A DNA stretch of 64,000 bases from positions 6,758,001-6,822,000 of the forward strand of contig NZ_CP042997.1 in the NCBI RefSeq assembly GCF_008087625.1, in the 5' to 3' direction. Shown here in pieces: positions 1 through 7,577 of the stretch. This DNA comes from Aquisphaera giovannonii. Lineage in GTDB: Bacteria > Planctomycetota > Planctomycetia > Isosphaerales > Isosphaeraceae. A model generated the notes under the pieces. It searched no databases and was not told the origin of the DNA. It saw only the letters and a list, made by a program, of their open reading frames with translations. Within the stretch, counting starts at the first letter, position 1. Every line of letters starts with the position of its first letter. The position numbers and the translations under genes were made by a program.

Positions 1-138
1 CGGCTTGAAGACGGGCTGGCCCTTCCCCACACGCTGCCCGGACAGGAGCTGCATGATCCGCGGGTAGACCTCGGTATCGCGCTGCGGCTCATTCCGCCTG
101 CGGCCCAGCCGCTGCTTGAGGTTATTGAACAGTCCCAT
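1..138 (-). CDS. Portal-like protein, N-terminus only (runs off the window)
   Basis: An ATG at 138 opens a reading frame of 46 codons that continues past position 1. The start reads MGLFNNLKQRLGRRR, a basic amphipathic beginning common in phage portal proteins. It lies 15 bases downstream of the large terminase stop on the same strand, the usual place for a portal gene. The identification rests on gene order, because too little sequence is present to show a domain. Confidence 0.45.
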   Translation of the reverse strand, partial: MGLFNNLKQRLGRRRNEPQRDTEVYPRIMQLLSGQRVGKGQPVFKP

Positions 139-153
139 CCAATGCGGTCTTTC

Positions 154-1713
154 CTATATCGCTGCGAAGTTGAAGCCCGATCCGCCCTGCGCGAAGCACA
201 GGGTCAGGGCCTCGGCATAGTCGGGCGACGGCACGCCGCGCATCGAGAGTTGCTTCTTGGTCTCGATCACGATCTTGCCCGCCTCGTTCCTGAACCACTT
301 CACCAGCGAGACCTGCCCGATCAGCTCATTGCAGTCGGGCAGAAGGATCCATTCGTCCTCCGGGTGCGGCACGCCTTCCTCGTGGCCCTCGAGGTAGCGC
401 ACGTGCTCGTGCGTGGCTTTGAAGGCGTCGCGCATCGCCCACCAGAGCTGGGCCTTGAGGTTGCCGAACCACTCCGTGGCCATGCGGCCGTCGGGCATGA
501 TCGTCTCGGTCGGCGGGATGCCGACGTTGATCGGGGAGACGGTCACGCCCCCGGTATTCGCGTGCACCAGCGTGCTGGTGACGGTGTTGCCGACGCCGGC
601 GGCGTCGTAGTTGATCTCGGTGACGCCCAGCTGCTGGGCGACTTCCAGCGCTGCGTAGGTGGTCTGGATGTTGTCGACGGTCTGCCAGAAGGTCGGCATC
701 AGCACGACGGGCCCGAACTTGGGCACCAGCACGGACTTGGCGCGGCCCGCCCCGACGTCGAGGCCCGCCTTGCCGGGTCCCCGCGGCTCGCGGTTGAGGG
801 CCTTGGCCAGCTTGCGGGACGATTCGACCCATTTGGCCGGGATGCAGATGCCCTCGACGGAGGCTGCGTAGTCGATGTCGTACTCGGCCGCCCATGTGGC
901 GGGCGTCGAGGAGAGTTCCTGTTGCTTCTTTGCCGCCCAGGCGGCGTCCTTGCGCGGGTCATCCGACCAGTGGAAGCGAAAGACCGGTATATGGCCCGAT
1001 TGGCGCTTGCGGAAGAAAACGTTGCCGGTGCCGTTGGCCGAGGAGCCCCAGATGCGGGTGTCGGCGTTCGCCACGATGGCGGCGTCCACCTTCTCGGCGT
1101 GTTCGATAAATGCGCCCTCGTCCACGAAATAGAGCGCGGATCGCCCGCCGCGTCCCATGGCGTCGCCCGCGTCCCCGGTGATGGTGTTCCCGTTGGCCGG
1201 GTTGATCAGGCGCATGTGATTGTCGTGCTCGCTGCGGCTGAATCCCGGCGGCAACTGCCACACTGGGAGCCGGTCGAGCAGGAGGCGGATCTTGCCGAAG
1301 ATGCTGTCCGGGTCGCCGATGCGGTCGACGTAAAACTCCTTACGGCTGCCGAAGGTCGTCTTGAAGCCGGGGCGGTAGATCCACTTGTGCAGGGCATACC
1401 CGCCCGCCAGCCACGTCCAGCCCACGTCGCGCGACTTTTCGACCAGGCCCTCCTCGGCGTTGTCCACCCGGGCATCCAGCCAGCCGATCAGCTCCTCCTG
1501 GCGGGGGAACAGGTCGAACGGCAGGTAGGCCGGCAGGCCCTTGGCGGGGGCACGCGGGTCGTAGGTCCACGCGAAGGTGTTGAACCACCAGGCGCAGTCC
1601 TTGGCCGCCCGCGCCATGGCGATGGCCTGGAGTTCGGGGTCCTGCTCGAGCCGCTCGATGATCTCGAAGCGGCGGATGAGGCTTTGCCTGATGCCCTCGG
1701 CGTCCATCGCCAC
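154..1713 (-). CDS. Phage terminase large subunit (ATPase-nuclease)
   Basis: This 519-residue protein has the length and motif order of a large terminase, the motor that pumps DNA into a prohead and cuts it. A deviant Walker A, EKSRDVGWTW, lies near residues 92-101, with the SRxxG core seen in many phage terminases. Walker B, SALYFVDEG, is at about 192-200. The C-terminal RNase H-like nuclease shows its acidic residues in GLDVGAGRAKS (about 317-327), NYDAAGVGN (368-376) and SPDYAEAL (about 500). The small-terminase-like gene is 6 bases upstream and a portal-like start follows, so this is a packaging operon. All active-site motifs look intact, so the element may still package DNA. Confidence 0.93.
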   Translation of the reverse strand: MAMDAEGIRQSLIRRFEIIERLEQDPELQAIAMARAAKDCAWWFNTFAWTYDPRAPAKGLPAYLPFDLFPRQEELIGWLDARVDNAEEGLVEKSRDVGWTWLAGGYALHKWIYRPGFKTTFGSRKEFYVDRIGDPDSIFGKIRLLLDRLPVWQLPPGFSRSEHDNHMRLINPANGNTITGDAGDAMGRGGRSALYFVDEGAFIEHAEKVDAAIVANADTRIWGSSANGTGNVFFRKRQSGHIPVFRFHWSDDPRKDAAWAAKKQQELSSTPATWAAEYDIDYAASVEGICIPAKWVESSRKLAKALNREPRGPGKAGLDVGAGRAKSVLVPKFGPVVLMPTFWQTVDNIQTTYAALEVAQQLGVTEINYDAAGVGNTVTSTLVHANTGGVTVSPINVGIPPTETIMPDGRMATEWFGNLKAQLWWAMRDAFKATHEHVRYLEGHEEGVPHPEDEWILLPDCNELIGQVSLVKWFRNEAGKIVIETKKQLSMRGVPSPDYAEALTLCFAQGGSGFNFAAI

Positions 1714-1719
1714 CGGGCG

Positions 1720-2190
1720 CTAGGTCTTGAGTTTCTCGGTGAACAGCTTGGTCAGCTCGTCGAGCGACTTGCTTTGAAGGTCTACGGCCACGGCGCCGGA
1801 GTGCTTGGTCTCGATCGGGCCGCCGTTCGGGCCGGTCAATTTCGTGTCGTTCGAGATCCGATTATCCCAGCGGAAGCGGTTCATCATGTGGAGGGCGTAG
1901 ACGCGGTCCTGGAAGTCCTTTCGATCGAGGCTGGTGCGGCCTTTCTTCGTCCACCAGGCCTCGGATAGCGCGCGGCCCGCGCTGATGGTTTCCGAGAACA
2001 ACTGCTCCTCGGCCATCAGCCTCGTCCAGAGATCGTTCGACATTCCGCCGAAGACCTCGGCCCGGATTTCCACGTCGGAAGCGCCTTCGCGGTACAGGGC
2101 CAGCGCCTTCTCGGCCCAGCCTTCGGGCAGATCCTCCAGCGTGACCTTCGGCCTTCCTTCGGGATTCCCTGATTCGCCCTTCTGGTACAT
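1720..2190 (-). CDS. Small-terminase-like protein (GESGNPEGRP motif)
   Basis: The protein starts MYQKGESGNPEGRPK, the N-terminal motif (GxSGNPxGRP) of a family often encoded just before phage terminase large subunits (DUF5681-like). It probably helps recognise or recruit DNA for packaging; this role is inferred from position. An in-frame start at 2247 would give a longer protein but would place an intrinsic terminator (2205-2228) inside the coding sequence, so the start at 2190 is preferred (156 residues). No strong ribosome binding site precedes it. The middle has a helical region (TRLMAEEQLFSETISAG), and the gene is followed after 6 bases by the large terminase. Confidence 0.7.
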   Translation of the reverse strand: MYQKGESGNPEGRPKVTLEDLPEGWAEKALALYREGASDVEIRAEVFGGMSNDLWTRLMAEEQLFSETISAGRALSEAWWTKKGRTSLDRKDFQDRVYALHMMNRFRWDNRISNDTKLTGPNGGPIETKHSGAVAVDLQSKSLDELTKLFTEKLKT

Positions 2191-2204
2191 AACACGGTTC
2201 TGAT

Positions 2205-2228
2205 AAAAAACCCCGCTCGTCGGCGGGG
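2205..2228 (-). terminator. Intrinsic terminator in the leader of the packaging operon
   Basis: Read on the minus strand, a perfect 6-bp stem (CCCCGC/GCGGGG) with a 6-base loop is followed at once by six T residues. It ends 15 bases before the small-terminase start at 2190. No promoter fits between terminator and start, so packaging transcripts must read through it. This suggests attenuation or phage-type antitermination of late genes. Confidence 0.75.
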
Positions 2229-2280
2229 GAAACGCTCCGGAATCCATATTCCGGGCGCGACAAATCGTCTTTGCAAGATC

Positions 2281-2309
2281 AATTTACGATGAATTTATGA
2301 AATCTGCAA
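2281..2309 (-). promoter_or_regulatory. Candidate promoter for the packaging operon
   Basis: On the minus strand TTGCAG (2304-2309) is separated by 17 bases from TAAATT (2281-2286), in an AT-rich patch. Transcription would begin near 2274 and meet the terminator at 2205-2228 before the small-terminase gene. Confidence 0.4.
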
Positions 2310-2327
2310 GCGTTTAGTATGGAAAGC

Positions 2328-3014
2328 TTATGCCGTCTGTGCCTGCTCGGCTTCCTGGTTGATCTCGACCATCGCCTTGGCCACGACTTTGAAGGCTCCG
2401 ACGAACCCATCCTGTTTCGCCTGAAACGCCGCGAGCTGCTTGGCCTTGGGTCGGCTGGCGACGATGCAGTCCATCGCGTCCAGATATTCCTTCCCAATGC
2501 GGTGAATGAGCTTGCTGTAGCGGTCCTCCTTGCTCCATGCGTCGGGGTTGTCGCTCCCCTCATCGCCGGAGCGGCTTGGGTCGAGGCGGGAAAGGAAAGC
2601 CGCCCTCCAGTCGCGGTAGAGGTTCGCGTGATGCTCTGCCCCCTGGTCCAGCAGGTCCAGCGAGATCGCAAGCGACAGGATGGACTGGTTTTTGAGGCCG
2701 GCGCCCACGATCACGCCGTACTTGATCCGAACCCATGCGGTGCCAGAGTCGAAGACGCCGTCAGCCCGGGGGATCTCGATGCCATGCCGTTCCGTCCAGC
2801 CTGCGGGCACGAAGTCGTCTTCGTGGCTGGGGTGCCTGATAACGGGTGGTTGGCCCGATAAGCGTGTCAGACGGCCAACGGTTTCCTTGAGTCGCTTGTT
2901 CTGCCCGAGAACCTTCAGCAGCAGCGTCAGCAACCGCTTCTTCTTCGCCTTGCGCAAATCGGCTACTTTCATCCGCGGCCCGCTATCCCTTGATGGTTTC
3001 CCGGATTTTGTCAC
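2328..3014 (-). CDS. Hypothetical protein of the phage module
   Basis: This 228-residue protein is not recognised. It begins with a GTG at 3014; an ATG at 2972 (MKVADLRKAKKKR) is an equally possible start, and neither has a clear ribosome binding site. The N-terminal 60 residues are strongly basic and helical, the centre is mixed (GIEIPRADGVFDSGTAW), and the C-terminus is acidic and helical. It is transcribed toward the packaging genes and ends about 140 bases before them. Its position upstream of a terminase suggests a phage protein, but no function can be assigned. Confidence 0.6.
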   Translation of the reverse strand: MTKSGKPSRDSGPRMKVADLRKAKKKRLLTLLLKVLGQNKRLKETVGRLTRLSGQPPVIRHPSHEDDFVPAGWTERHGIEIPRADGVFDSGTAWVRIKYGVIVGAGLKNQSILSLAISLDLLDQGAEHHANLYRDWRAAFLSRLDPSRSGDEGSDNPDAWSKEDRYSKLIHRIGKEYLDAMDCIVASRPKAKQLAAFQAKQDGFVGAFKVVAKAMVEINQEAEQAQTA

Positions 3015-3298
3015 AGGATATGGTGCCGCGCAAGCGTTCCTTTATGACGGGCTTATAGGTACGATCGTATTCGACATGGCGGGCTAATGCGGGAAGCTGG
3101 TAACGCTGAAGGATGGACCTGCTCAGAACCCTATCAGCCGCATTCCCCGAACTTCGCATCGACCGCCATCCTGGCAAGTCGGGCGGGAAGGCGTCCCGGC
3201 GCCAGCGGAGGAGTTGCGATCACCCAACCGGGCCGGGACGCTCGGGGGAAGATTAGCCGATCGGCGGCTTTCCGCAAGCGTTAATTTCACCAATCCTG

Positions 3299-3610
3299 CT
3301 CGACAGATGCCCTCGACACAGCTCGACGGATGGTGTGTGTCGAGCTTTTCCCTCGCATCATCAGCCGCTTACTCCGTATTCGACACTCGACAGAGCGGTT
3401 TTTCCCTATAGGACCAACGCGGGCGTATATGCGCCCCCATGCGCGCCTGCTATACGCGCGTTATATGCGCGCGTACTTGCGCCCGCATTACCCTCTATAA
3501 TATTTTGTCTGTCGAGTCTGTCGAGCTATAGCAAGGTACTGAAAAACGCGGGTTTTACCTCGACACACGGCGTCTGTCGAGCATCTGTCAAATAGGCGTC
3601 GTCCGTCGAG
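3299..3610. repeat. Iterated TGTCGAG/CTCGACA repeats in the 3.0-3.7 kb intergenic region
   Basis: Eight exact 7-base copies occur in both orientations: CTCGACA at 3299, 3312, 3386 and 3559, and TGTCGAG at 3338, 3510, 3519 and 3575. Near-matches lie at 3322, 3379 and 3604. Between them is a block of alternating GCGC/TATA-type sequence (3421-3485) and an AT-rich stretch near 3490-3508. The whole region 3015-3697 lacks a credible gene and separates leftward packaging genes from rightward replication genes. Iterons for replication initiation or multiple operators of a repressor would both fit. The region lies directly upstream of a primase-helicase. Confidence 0.7.
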
Positions 3611-3637
3611 TTGCATAAAGGACACATAAAGAACCGC

Positions 3638-3681
3638 TTGACCGGATGGGCGACGCGGTCTAGGGTCTGAAACGCGATCAC
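3638..3681 (+). promoter_or_regulatory. Early promoter with GCGATCAC start element (copy 1)
   Basis: TTGACC (3638-3643), 17 bases, TAGGGT (3661-3666), then exactly 7 bases and GCGATCAC (3674-3681). Copies 2 and 3 upstream of the next two genes have the same spacing. GCGATCAC would lie at or just after the transcription start. The VapE-type gene begins 16 bases further on. Confidence 0.65.
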
Positions 3682-3697
3682 TCCAACCGGTAGCGTC

Positions 3698-6004
3698 ATG
3701 TCCGACATCATCTCCGACTTCCTCTCCGCCATCCGCCAGCTCGGCCTCACCCCGCCCGACCGGGTCATCACCGACGCCAAAATCCACCGCTTCCGCTCCG
3801 GGCCCGAGCATGGCGAGAACGGCTTCTACAGCCTGAAGATCCTGCCTGCCCATAAGGGCGGCGACATCGGCTTCGGCCTGATCGGCTGCTGGAAGCGCGG
3901 TCTCAGCGAGAAATGGTGCAGCCACGAGGCAAACTCCCTGACCGAGCATGACCGCAAGGCCATGGAGAAGGCCCGGGAGGAGCAGAAAAAGGCCGTGGCC
4001 GAGGCGGCGGAAGAGGCGGCCAGGAAGGCGAAGTGGATCTGGGGCGAGGCGAAGACGCCGAACCCCGATCACCCCTACCTCGCTGCCAAGCAGATCGACC
4101 TGCACGGGCTCAGGGAATACAAAGGCCTGCTGGTCGTCCCGATCTACCGGGGCGGCAGCCTCGTCAGCCTCCAGTTTATCGCCCCCGACGGCGGAAAGCG
4201 TTTCCTGAGCGGCGGTAACGTCGAAGGCGGGTACGCGAGCATCTCCGGCGGGGTCGAGGATCGCAGCCGGATCGTGATCGCGGAAGGCTACGCCACCGGG
4301 GCAAGCCTGCACGCGGCCACGGGCCTGCCCATCGTCGTGGCATTCAACGCAGGGAACCTGGTCGCGGTGGCGAAGTCGATCCGGGCGAAGTACCCGGGCG
4401 CCGAGATCGTGATCGGGGCGGATAACGACCAGTGGACGGTGATCCGCGGCAAGCCGGTCAACGTGGGCATCGAGAAGGCCAAACTCGCGGCGGACGCCGT
4501 GGGCGGCAGGGCGTCGTGGCCGCTGTTCGCCGAGGACGATCCCGAGCGGCCGACGGATTGGAACGATTACTACCGCCGGAAAGGCCTGGAGAGGACGGTG
4601 GCGGCGTTCTTCGGGGTCGGGACCGATCCGATATGGGAAGGCCAGGAGGCGCCACCGCCCGATCTCGGAGACCCGCCGGAGTTTCCCCAGGACAGGGAGT
4701 TGGTGGGATCAACCGCCCCCCATCAGACGGACTGGCGGACGAAGCTGATCCCGGGGAAGGAGGTCGCCGAGGGGCACCCGTTCCCTTTCGAAGGTAAGAG
4801 CAAGACGAACGCCTACCTGTTCCTGAAGAACCATCTCCGGTTCGCCGGCTTGCTCTGCTACGACGAGTTCGCCGACCAGGTCATGCTTGTCCGCGAACCG
4901 CCCTGGGGCGAGGCGGAATTCGCCCCACGCGCGATCCGGGATGACGACTTCTTCATGCTCGCGGCCAACCTCGAATACTGCGACATCTCCGTTTCGAAGG
5001 ACACGGCGGCGGATGCGGCCATCCGCGTGGCCAAGGAGCAGGCGATCAACCCCCCGAGGGAATTCCTGTCCCGGCTTAACTGGGACGGCAAGCCGCGCCT
5101 CGATACGTGGCTCACCTACTACCTGGGTGCCGACGACCAGCCGAAAGAGTACCTCTCCCTTGTCGGCGCGAAGTGGCTGGTCGGGGCCGTCGCCCGCGTG
5201 TTCAGGCCGGGCTGCAAGTTCGACAGCGTGCTCATCCTCGAAGGGTCGCAGGGCCTGGGCAAGTCGATGGCCTTGCGGGCGTTGTCCACGTTCGGCGGGC
5301 AGGACTTTTTCCTCGACAGCGTGGGAGACATCCGCTCGAAGGACACGCTGATGACCATGCAGGGCAAGCTGATCGTCGAGATCGCCGAGCTGGCCTCGTT
5401 CCGCAAGTCAGAGAACGAGGAGATCAAGGCATTCATCACACGGCAGGTGGACGTCTACCGCCCGCCTTACGGCCGCACGGTGCTGAAGCGTCCCCGCTAC
5501 TTCGTCCTCGCCGCCAGCACGAACGAGACCGACGAAGGCTACCTGACCGACGATACGGGTAATCGCCGGTACTGGCCGGTGCGGTGCAAGGGCATCGACG
5601 CCGAGGCCGTCGAGAGGGACGCCATGCAGCTCTGGGCGGAGGCAGTGGTCCGGTACCGCGAGGGCGAGCGGACGTGGCTTTCGCGCGAGGAGGCGGTCGT
5701 CTCGGCCCAGGAGCAGAACATGAGGTTCGTCGAGGACGCATGGCAGGACCGTATCGGGCATATCCTGCGGGGCGAGGTCGCGATCCGGGTGGACGACGTT
5801 CTCAACAAGCTCGAGCTGAAGCCGAAGGACATCAACAACATGATCAAGAAGCGGGTGAAGAACTCGCTCAGGAAGCTGGATTGGTACGAGACGCGGCGGC
5901 CCGGCGAAGGCCGCGTGTGGAGGCGGGGCGACGGCGCGCCGCCGGCCGAGGGCAGCCAATCCGAGCCGGGCGACCTGTTCACCGAGACCGTACTCGAAGG
6001 TTGA
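3698..6004 (+). CDS. Toprim and VapE-type primase-helicase for replication
   Basis: This 768-residue protein joins two domains. The first is a toprim-like domain with EGYATG (196-201) and IGADND (239-244), as in phage and plasmid primases. The second is a virulence-associated protein E (VapE/DUF927-like) helicase with Walker A EGSQGLGKS (515-523), Walker B KLIVEIAELA (557-566) and a conserved TGNRRYWPV segment. It probably primes and unwinds DNA at the element's own origin. A lysine-rich coiled coil (about 86-113) links the N-terminus to the toprim domain. The gene follows a repeat cluster and a recognisable promoter, and is the first of a rightward replication operon. Confidence 0.9.
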   Translation: MSDIISDFLSAIRQLGLTPPDRVITDAKIHRFRSGPEHGENGFYSLKILPAHKGGDIGFGLIGCWKRGLSEKWCSHEANSLTEHDRKAMEKAREEQKKAVAEAAEEAARKAKWIWGEAKTPNPDHPYLAAKQIDLHGLREYKGLLVVPIYRGGSLVSLQFIAPDGGKRFLSGGNVEGGYASISGGVEDRSRIVIAEGYATGASLHAATGLPIVVAFNAGNLVAVAKSIRAKYPGAEIVIGADNDQWTVIRGKPVNVGIEKAKLAADAVGGRASWPLFAEDDPERPTDWNDYYRRKGLERTVAAFFGVGTDPIWEGQEAPPPDLGDPPEFPQDRELVGSTAPHQTDWRTKLIPGKEVAEGHPFPFEGKSKTNAYLFLKNHLRFAGLLCYDEFADQVMLVREPPWGEAEFAPRAIRDDDFFMLAANLEYCDISVSKDTAADAAIRVAKEQAINPPREFLSRLNWDGKPRLDTWLTYYLGADDQPKEYLSLVGAKWLVGAVARVFRPGCKFDSVLILEGSQGLGKSMALRALSTFGGQDFFLDSVGDIRSKDTLMTMQGKLIVEIAELASFRKSENEEIKAFITRQVDVYRPPYGRTVLKRPRYFVLAASTNETDEGYLTDDTGNRRYWPVRCKGIDAEAVERDAMQLWAEAVVRYREGERTWLSREEAVVSAQEQNMRFVEDAWQDRIGHILRGEVAIRVDDVLNKLELKPKDINNMIKKRVKNSLRKLDWYETRRPGEGRVWRRGDGAPPAEGSQSEPGDLFTETVLEG

Positions 6005-6020
6005 GGCGGCAATTCGAATT

Positions 6021-6078
6021 AATAAATATATTTATTGACTATGGTTGCAGCCCGTGCTTTCCTGCTCCTCGCGATCAC
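6021..6078 (+). promoter_or_regulatory. Early promoter with palindromic operator and GCGATCAC element (copy 2)
   Basis: A perfect 16-bp palindrome AATAAATATATTTATT (6021-6036) overlaps the -35 box TTGACT (6035-6040). It is followed by 17 bases, TTTCCT (6058-6063), 7 bases and GCGATCAC (6071-6078). The -10 is poor, but the layout matches copies 1 and 3 exactly. The helicase gene starts 18 bases later. Confidence 0.65.
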
Positions 6079-6096
6079 CATTGAAGCGAGGTCAGT

Positions 6097-7287
6097 TTGT
6101 CGGCGGTTCTTTCCAGAGTTCCAGCACTTCCCAGCCCGAATATCATCCCCAGCGGCGAGCAGTCCGGGGCCATCAGCGATATCGTCTCGTGGTACCGCGA
6201 CAGGCGAGGGCGTCAGGAATTCTATGTCGCCGGGTTCGCCGGCGTCGGCAAGTCGGTCACGGCCAACCTCGCCATCGAGGAGCTGAAGGCGACCTGTGGC
6301 GTCCGCAACGTGCGAACGGCTGCCTACACGGGAAAGGCGGCTTCGGTTCTCCGCAAGAAGGGCGTCGAGTGCGCCCAGACCATCCACAGCCTGATCTACA
6401 CGGCGGTCGAGGACGAAGAAACGGGCGAGGTCCATTTCATCCTCTCCGACGACAGCCCGGCTGCGGACGCTGACCTGATCGTGCTCGACGAGGTGAGCAT
6501 GGTCAACAAGGAGATCGCCGACGACCTCCGCTCGTTCGGCAAGAAAATCCTCGTGCTGGGCGATCCGGGCCAGCTCCCGCCGGTCTCGGGGGAAGGCGCG
6601 TTCACGAACCGCGAGCCTGACGTGTTCCTGCGAGAGATCCACCGCCAGGCGGCAGGGTCTCCGATCATCGAGCTGGCGACGCTCGCCAGGCAGGGCAAGC
6701 CCCTGCCCAAGGGATACGAGAAGGACGGCGTGCGGGTCCTGCCGCTGACGAAAGAGTCGCAGCCGCTGATCTACCGGGAGGAAACACAGCCGATCTGCGG
6801 GCTGAACCGCGTGCGCTGGGTCTACAACCAGCGGATCAGGAAACTGCGAGGCTTCGAAGGCGAGACGCCGCAGGCGGGGGAGAAAATCATCTGCTGCCGG
6901 AACAACCGGGATACCGGCCTGTTCAACGGCGGCATGGGGACGACGCTCGCCGCTGCCAGCGAGCACGAGAAGTTACGTGGCGCGTGGCTGATGGACGTGC
7001 GCATGGAAGACCTGCGTGGCCCAAACCTGCAGCTCGCCGTTGACCCGTACCTGTTCCGCCGGAACTTCACGAATGGCCATGCCGAGAAACTGCCCTTGCG
7101 AGGGACGCGGCTCGAGGAATTCGACTTCGGATACACGATCACTTGCCACAAGGCTCAGGGCAGCTCCTGGGATGACGTGACGGTGATCGACGATAGCAGC
7201 GCGTTCCGCGACAACCGGAACCTGTGGAAATACACGGCAATTACTCGGGCGGAACGCGGGCTGACGGTGCTGCTTCGGGAGTCATAA
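6097..7287 (+). CDS. SF1B DNA helicase, RecD2/Dda-like
   Basis: The 396-residue product has the compact size of phage Dda-type 5'-3' helicases. Walker A GFAGVGKS lies near residues 45-52, Walker B DLIVLDEVSMV near 126-136, motif III GDPGQLPPVSG follows, and motifs V (TITCHKAQGSSWDDV) and VI (YTAITRAERGL) are at the C-terminus. It starts at a TTG (6097) with AGCGAGG upstream; no ATG start covers the Q-motif region. It probably unwinds DNA ahead of replication or recombination together with the neighbouring primase-helicase and RecT system. Transcription seems to restart here from a promoter shared in design with the genes on either side. Confidence 0.9.
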   Translation: MSAVLSRVPALPSPNIIPSGEQSGAISDIVSWYRDRRGRQEFYVAGFAGVGKSVTANLAIEELKATCGVRNVRTAAYTGKAASVLRKKGVECAQTIHSLIYTAVEDEETGEVHFILSDDSPAADADLIVLDEVSMVNKEIADDLRSFGKKILVLGDPGQLPPVSGEGAFTNREPDVFLREIHRQAAGSPIIELATLARQGKPLPKGYEKDGVRVLPLTKESQPLIYREETQPICGLNRVRWVYNQRIRKLRGFEGETPQAGEKIICCRNNRDTGLFNGGMGTTLAAASEHEKLRGAWLMDVRMEDLRGPNLQLAVDPYLFRRNFTNGHAEKLPLRGTRLEEFDFGYTITCHKAQGSSWDDVTVIDDSSAFRDNRNLWKYTAITRAERGLTVLLRES

Positions 7288-7340
7288 ATATATTTATTGA
7301 CACCACGGAATAACTCGGGCATTGTCCGAATTGCGATCAC
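7284..7340 (+). promoter_or_regulatory. Early promoter with palindromic operator and GCGATCAC element (copy 3)
   Basis: The 14-bp palindrome ATAAATATATTTAT (7284-7297) abuts TTGACA (7297-7302). Then come 17 bases, CATTGT (7320-7325), 7 bases and GCGATCAC (7333-7340). The operator begins within the last codons of the helicase gene. An AAGGAGG ribosome binding site for the next small gene lies at 7346-7352. Confidence 0.7.
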
Positions 7341-7358
7341 AACTCAAGGAGGCATAGT

Positions 7359-7538
7359 ATGACGCAAGACCAAGCAGATCAGTCGCTCGGTAAGATCATC
7401 CGCGGGGCCATCGCCAAGGCAATGCCGCTGGACTACTCGTCGGCAGTGCAGTTGTATCTCACCGTCGATCTCGAAGGCTTCGGCGTCGTGCTCATCAAGG
7501 TCGAGGTTCTGGGGACGCAGCACGCGGCCAGACACTGA
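7359..7538 (+). CDS. Small hypothetical protein (59 aa)
   Basis: An ATG at 7359 with an ideal AAGGAGG (7346-7352) opens a 59-residue protein, MTQDQADQSLGKIIRGAIAK at its start, ending LGTQHAARH. It has its own promoter (copy 3) and sits between the helicase and the RecE-like exonuclease. The centre (SSAVQLYLTVDLEGFGVVLI) predicts beta strands. Not recognised; a small accessory or regulatory factor of the recombination operon is possible. Confidence 0.7.
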   Translation: MTQDQADQSLGKIIRGAIAKAMPLDYSSAVQLYLTVDLEGFGVVLIKVEVLGTQHAARH

Positions 7539-7551
7539 AATAACCAGCTTT

Positions 7552-7559
7552 GCGATCAC
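7552..7559 (+). promoter_or_regulatory. Fourth GCGATCAC element, without a clear promoter
   Basis: GCGATCAC occurs 18 bases before the TTG start of the exonuclease and just upstream of AAGGAGGAGG. Unlike the other three copies, no TTGAC-type -35 lies at the matching distance. This hints that the octamer may act in the leader RNA or as a protein site and not only as part of a promoter. Confidence 0.4.
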
Positions 7560-7577
7560 CAACACAAGGAGGAGGCA

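Noticed and set aside
142-1968. A 608-codon plus-strand open frame opposite the terminase genes
   Set aside because: It is composed of Gly/Ala/Arg/Leu-rich sequence without family traits and lies antisense to a well-supported terminase. Long antisense frames are expected at this GC content.
2983-3177. A 64-codon minus-strand frame upstream of the hypothetical gene at 2328
   Set aside because: No ribosome binding site, overlaps the start of the next gene in another frame, and the composition is unremarkable.
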